From positions 1 to 9,428 of the forward strand of contig DAOVTR010000039.1 of assembly GCA_030633015.1 (NCBI GenBank): DNA of 9,428 bases, in the 5' to 3' direction. The translations under genes were made by a program, and so were the position numbers. A model generated the notes under the pieces. That model was not told where the DNA came from. It worked only from the letters and a program-made list of their open reading frames with translations, and made no database searches. Positions 8,055 through 9,428 of the stretch are shown here, piece after piece; the first letter of the stretch is position 1; each line of letters begins with the position of its first letter. The stretch comes from Bdellovibrionales bacterium. Lineage in GTDB: Bacteria > Bdellovibrionota > Bacteriovoracia > Bacteriovoracales > Bacteriovoracaceae.

Positions 8055-8162
8055 ACTGAACTAAAACACTCAACTAATAATCTAAACTAATAAAAAGGCA
8101 ATATTTGACGATAAGTAATTAAGGAGAAAATCCTTGTTATAAACTAAAGCAAAGAGGCCTTT
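8055..8162 (+). other. Short intergenic region with a small direct repeat and weak hairpin
   Basis: The 108 bases hold a direct repeat of AACTAATAA (8072-8080 and 8085-8093, period 13) and a 5-base-stem hairpin AAGGA-GAAAA-TCCTT (8121-8135). The hairpin lacks a following T-run, so it is not a rho-independent terminator. A TATAAA hexamer at 8138-8143 has no -35 at the right distance and would leave almost no leader. The carboxypeptidase and the downstream gene could therefore share a transcript, but this is not established. AAAGAGG at 8151-8157 is the ribosome binding site of the next gene. Confidence 0.45.
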
Positions 8163-9047
8163 ATGACTAAGCAAACAGTTAAACTTTTAATTATTCTTGC
8201 AATTTTTAGCTCTTTTATTACCTGCTCGTCTGGTCTTAAACAGTCTGAAAGCATTGCCCAGAAAATGGAGAGATTTGCTCCTAAAAAAGATTCTGAAAAT
8301 CCTGTCCCAACATATAAGCTTGTTGAAAGTAAAAATCTATTTGCAAAATCAAGATCTCGCGGACCAGCTTCTGTAACAAAAAATAATATTCGTTATAAAG
8401 AAAATACAAACTACTCAAACAAAAGACTCTATTTTATTACTTTATTATCTCAATACGATGAACTTAGAAAGTTTACTGCAGACCCTAAAGAAAAAATTAT
8501 AAGTTGCCCTCATTTTCATAATACGTTTTTAACTTATAATAAAACGAACAAAACCAATAATAAAAGTGCAATATTTACTCTCAAGCAACCTACTTTAAAT
8601 AAAGCATTAAAAAATATATCCATGTATCCAGAGTTAATGCTTCCTGTAAATAATCAGATCAAAGATCACACTGTTTATAAGCAGATAAAAGATGGAAAAA
8701 ACCCAGATGCTGTAATTACTAAAGCAATAAACTACCACATTCAAAAGACTAAAAATGAACTAACTAGTCTTTGCGAAATGGGTAAAAGCAATAATTACTA
8801 CACGTTTGAAAATCTAGTTAGACATATTACAAACTCTGGACAAATGTACGGTTCAAATCAAAGCCTGTATACAATTTTAAAAACTCCAATATTTAATAAT
8901 CTCTTACTTCTTAAATCACTAAAAACCTCATTAAAAGATAAATCAGTAAATGACTATGGGTACGCTTACGAACTTACTAATAGAATGAAAATTCCATGGG
9001 TTGTTACCTACTTAGAACGTTGGGAAGAACTGAAAAAACAACACTAA
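8163..9047 (+). CDS. Predicted lipoprotein of unknown family
   Basis: A 294-residue protein that I do not recognise. ATG 8163 follows an AGAGG ribosome binding site (8153-8157) with five bases of spacing. The N-terminus is a signal peptide: Lys-containing start, hydrophobic stretch at about 8-19, then SFITC with Cys21 as possible lipidation site. The lipobox is not canonical (Phe at -3, Thr at -1), so it may instead be cut by an ordinary signal peptidase. The mature part is basic, rich in Lys, Asn and Thr, with no further membrane segment. Noticeable points are CPHFHN at 115-120, a Cys at 204, and an aromatic C-terminus (WVVTYLERWEEL, 279-290). It lies 108 bases downstream of the carboxypeptidase gene on the same strand, and its stop directly abuts that of the convergent propeller gene. 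The reading frame is long, with a good ribosome binding site, so the gene is probably real; its role is unknown. Confidence 0.8.
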   Translation: MTKQTVKLLIILAIFSSFITCSSGLKQSESIAQKMERFAPKKDSENPVPTYKLVESKNLFAKSRSRGPASVTKNNIRYKENTNYSNKRLYFITLLSQYDELRKFTADPKEKIISCPHFHNTFLTYNKTNKTNNKSAIFTLKQPTLNKALKNISMYPELMLPVNNQIKDHTVYKQIKDGKNPDAVITKAINYHIQKTKNELTSLCEMGKSNNYYTFENLVRHITNSGQMYGSNQSLYTILKTPIFNNLLLLKSLKTSLKDKSVNDYGYAYELTNRMKIPWVVTYLERWEELKKQH

Positions 9048-9428
9048 TTATCTGAAAACATATAACCTATTTCTAGAAGATATAAGCACAAGATTATCTT
9101 CATAGGTTTCAATATCTCCGAAAATAGCTGATGAACTATGACCAAAATCAAAAGATTCAATTACTTTTAAAGTATCTAAATTCAATAAAAATATTTTATT
9201 ACTAATAGTTGGAACGATTAATCTATTTTTCCATTTTTTAACTCTTCCAATTGCTTTTTCGGAAAGAGTCACTTCAAGCTGCTTATTAAACTTTTTATCA
9301 AAAACTTTTAACTTCCCATCATTTGTACCAATATAAAACTTACCATTAATTTGGACAGGACCTCGAGGTGAAACAAAAGGAAACTTTCGTATTATTGAAC
9401 CAGTATTACTATTTACTAATGTTAAATT
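9048..9428 (-). CDS. C-terminal part of a PQQ/WD40-like beta-propeller protein (5' end outside window)
   Basis: The minus-strand frame is open from the window edge to TAA at 9050-9048, giving the last 126 residues. An internal GTG at 9272 is not the true start, because homologous-looking repeats continue upstream of it. The fragment contains propeller-blade repeats of the PQQ-like type: a short strand, NG-K-F/I-Y-I-G-T-N-D-G, then K-L-K-V-F-D, followed by further N-K-I-F-L-L-N-L-D-T-L and N-R-L-Y-V-F motifs. Such propellers are scaffolds in exported proteins such as BamB and in quinoprotein dehydrogenases; this fragment has no catalytic signature, so a structural or binding role is more likely. 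The protein ends on the last blade strand (RLYVFR). Location in the cell cannot be seen because the N-terminus is missing. Confidence 0.8.
   Translation of the reverse strand, partial: NLTLVNSNTGSIIRKFPFVSPRGPVQINGKFYIGTNDGKLKVFDKKFNKQLEVTLSEKAIGRVKKWKNRLIVPTISNKIFLLNLDTLKVIESFDFGHSSSAIFGDIETYEDNLVLISSRNRLYVFR

Noticed and set aside
8121..8135. AAGGA/TCCTT hairpin as a rho-independent terminator for the carboxypeptidase gene
   Set aside because: Only five base pairs, and no T-run follows on either side in terminator position.

Overview
The window looks like chromosomal DNA of an AT-rich Gram-negative bacterium. It has two lipoprotein-type or signal-peptide-bearing secreted proteins in sequence and a long cobalamin-dependent ribonucleotide reductase of the kind with a C-terminal Cys-rich tail. 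The mix of a CPE-type secreted zinc carboxypeptidase, large Ig/propeller/FN3 lipoproteins and low GC would fit a Bdellovibrionota relative (Bacteriovorax/Halobacteriovorax type), but this assignment is inference from gene style, not from a marker gene. No rRNA, tRNA, CRISPR array, IS element or phage gene was seen.

Layout: (1) 1-270, the 3' end of an unrecognised gene on +; (2) 300-2849, a large predicted lipoprotein on + with an Ig-like domain, a beta-propeller and two FN3-like domains; (3) 2846-6334, nrdJ on -, converging on the lipoprotein gene so tightly that the two stop codons share the bases TTAA; (4) 6335-6725, a 391-base divergent control region; (5) 6726-8054, an exported M14 metallocarboxypeptidase on +; (6) 8163-9047, a small predicted lipoprotein of unknown family on +; (7) 9048-9428, the 3' end of a PQQ/WD40-like beta-propeller gene on -, whose stop codon directly abuts that of gene 6.

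The best-supported regulatory signal is a pair of NrdR-box-like sites upstream of nrdJ (6475-6490 and 6516-6531), 41 bases apart centre to centre, with a perfect 14-base palindrome between them. Closer to nrdJ lie two overlapping AT-rich inverted repeats and another perfect 14-base palindrome. Together they make this a dense control region for deoxyribonucleotide synthesis. The encoded exported proteins (two predicted lipoproteins, a carboxypeptidase, and possibly the propeller protein) probably act in the cell envelope or outside the cell. Nothing in the sequence ties them into one pathway, and I did not find convincing evidence for a new multi-gene system.
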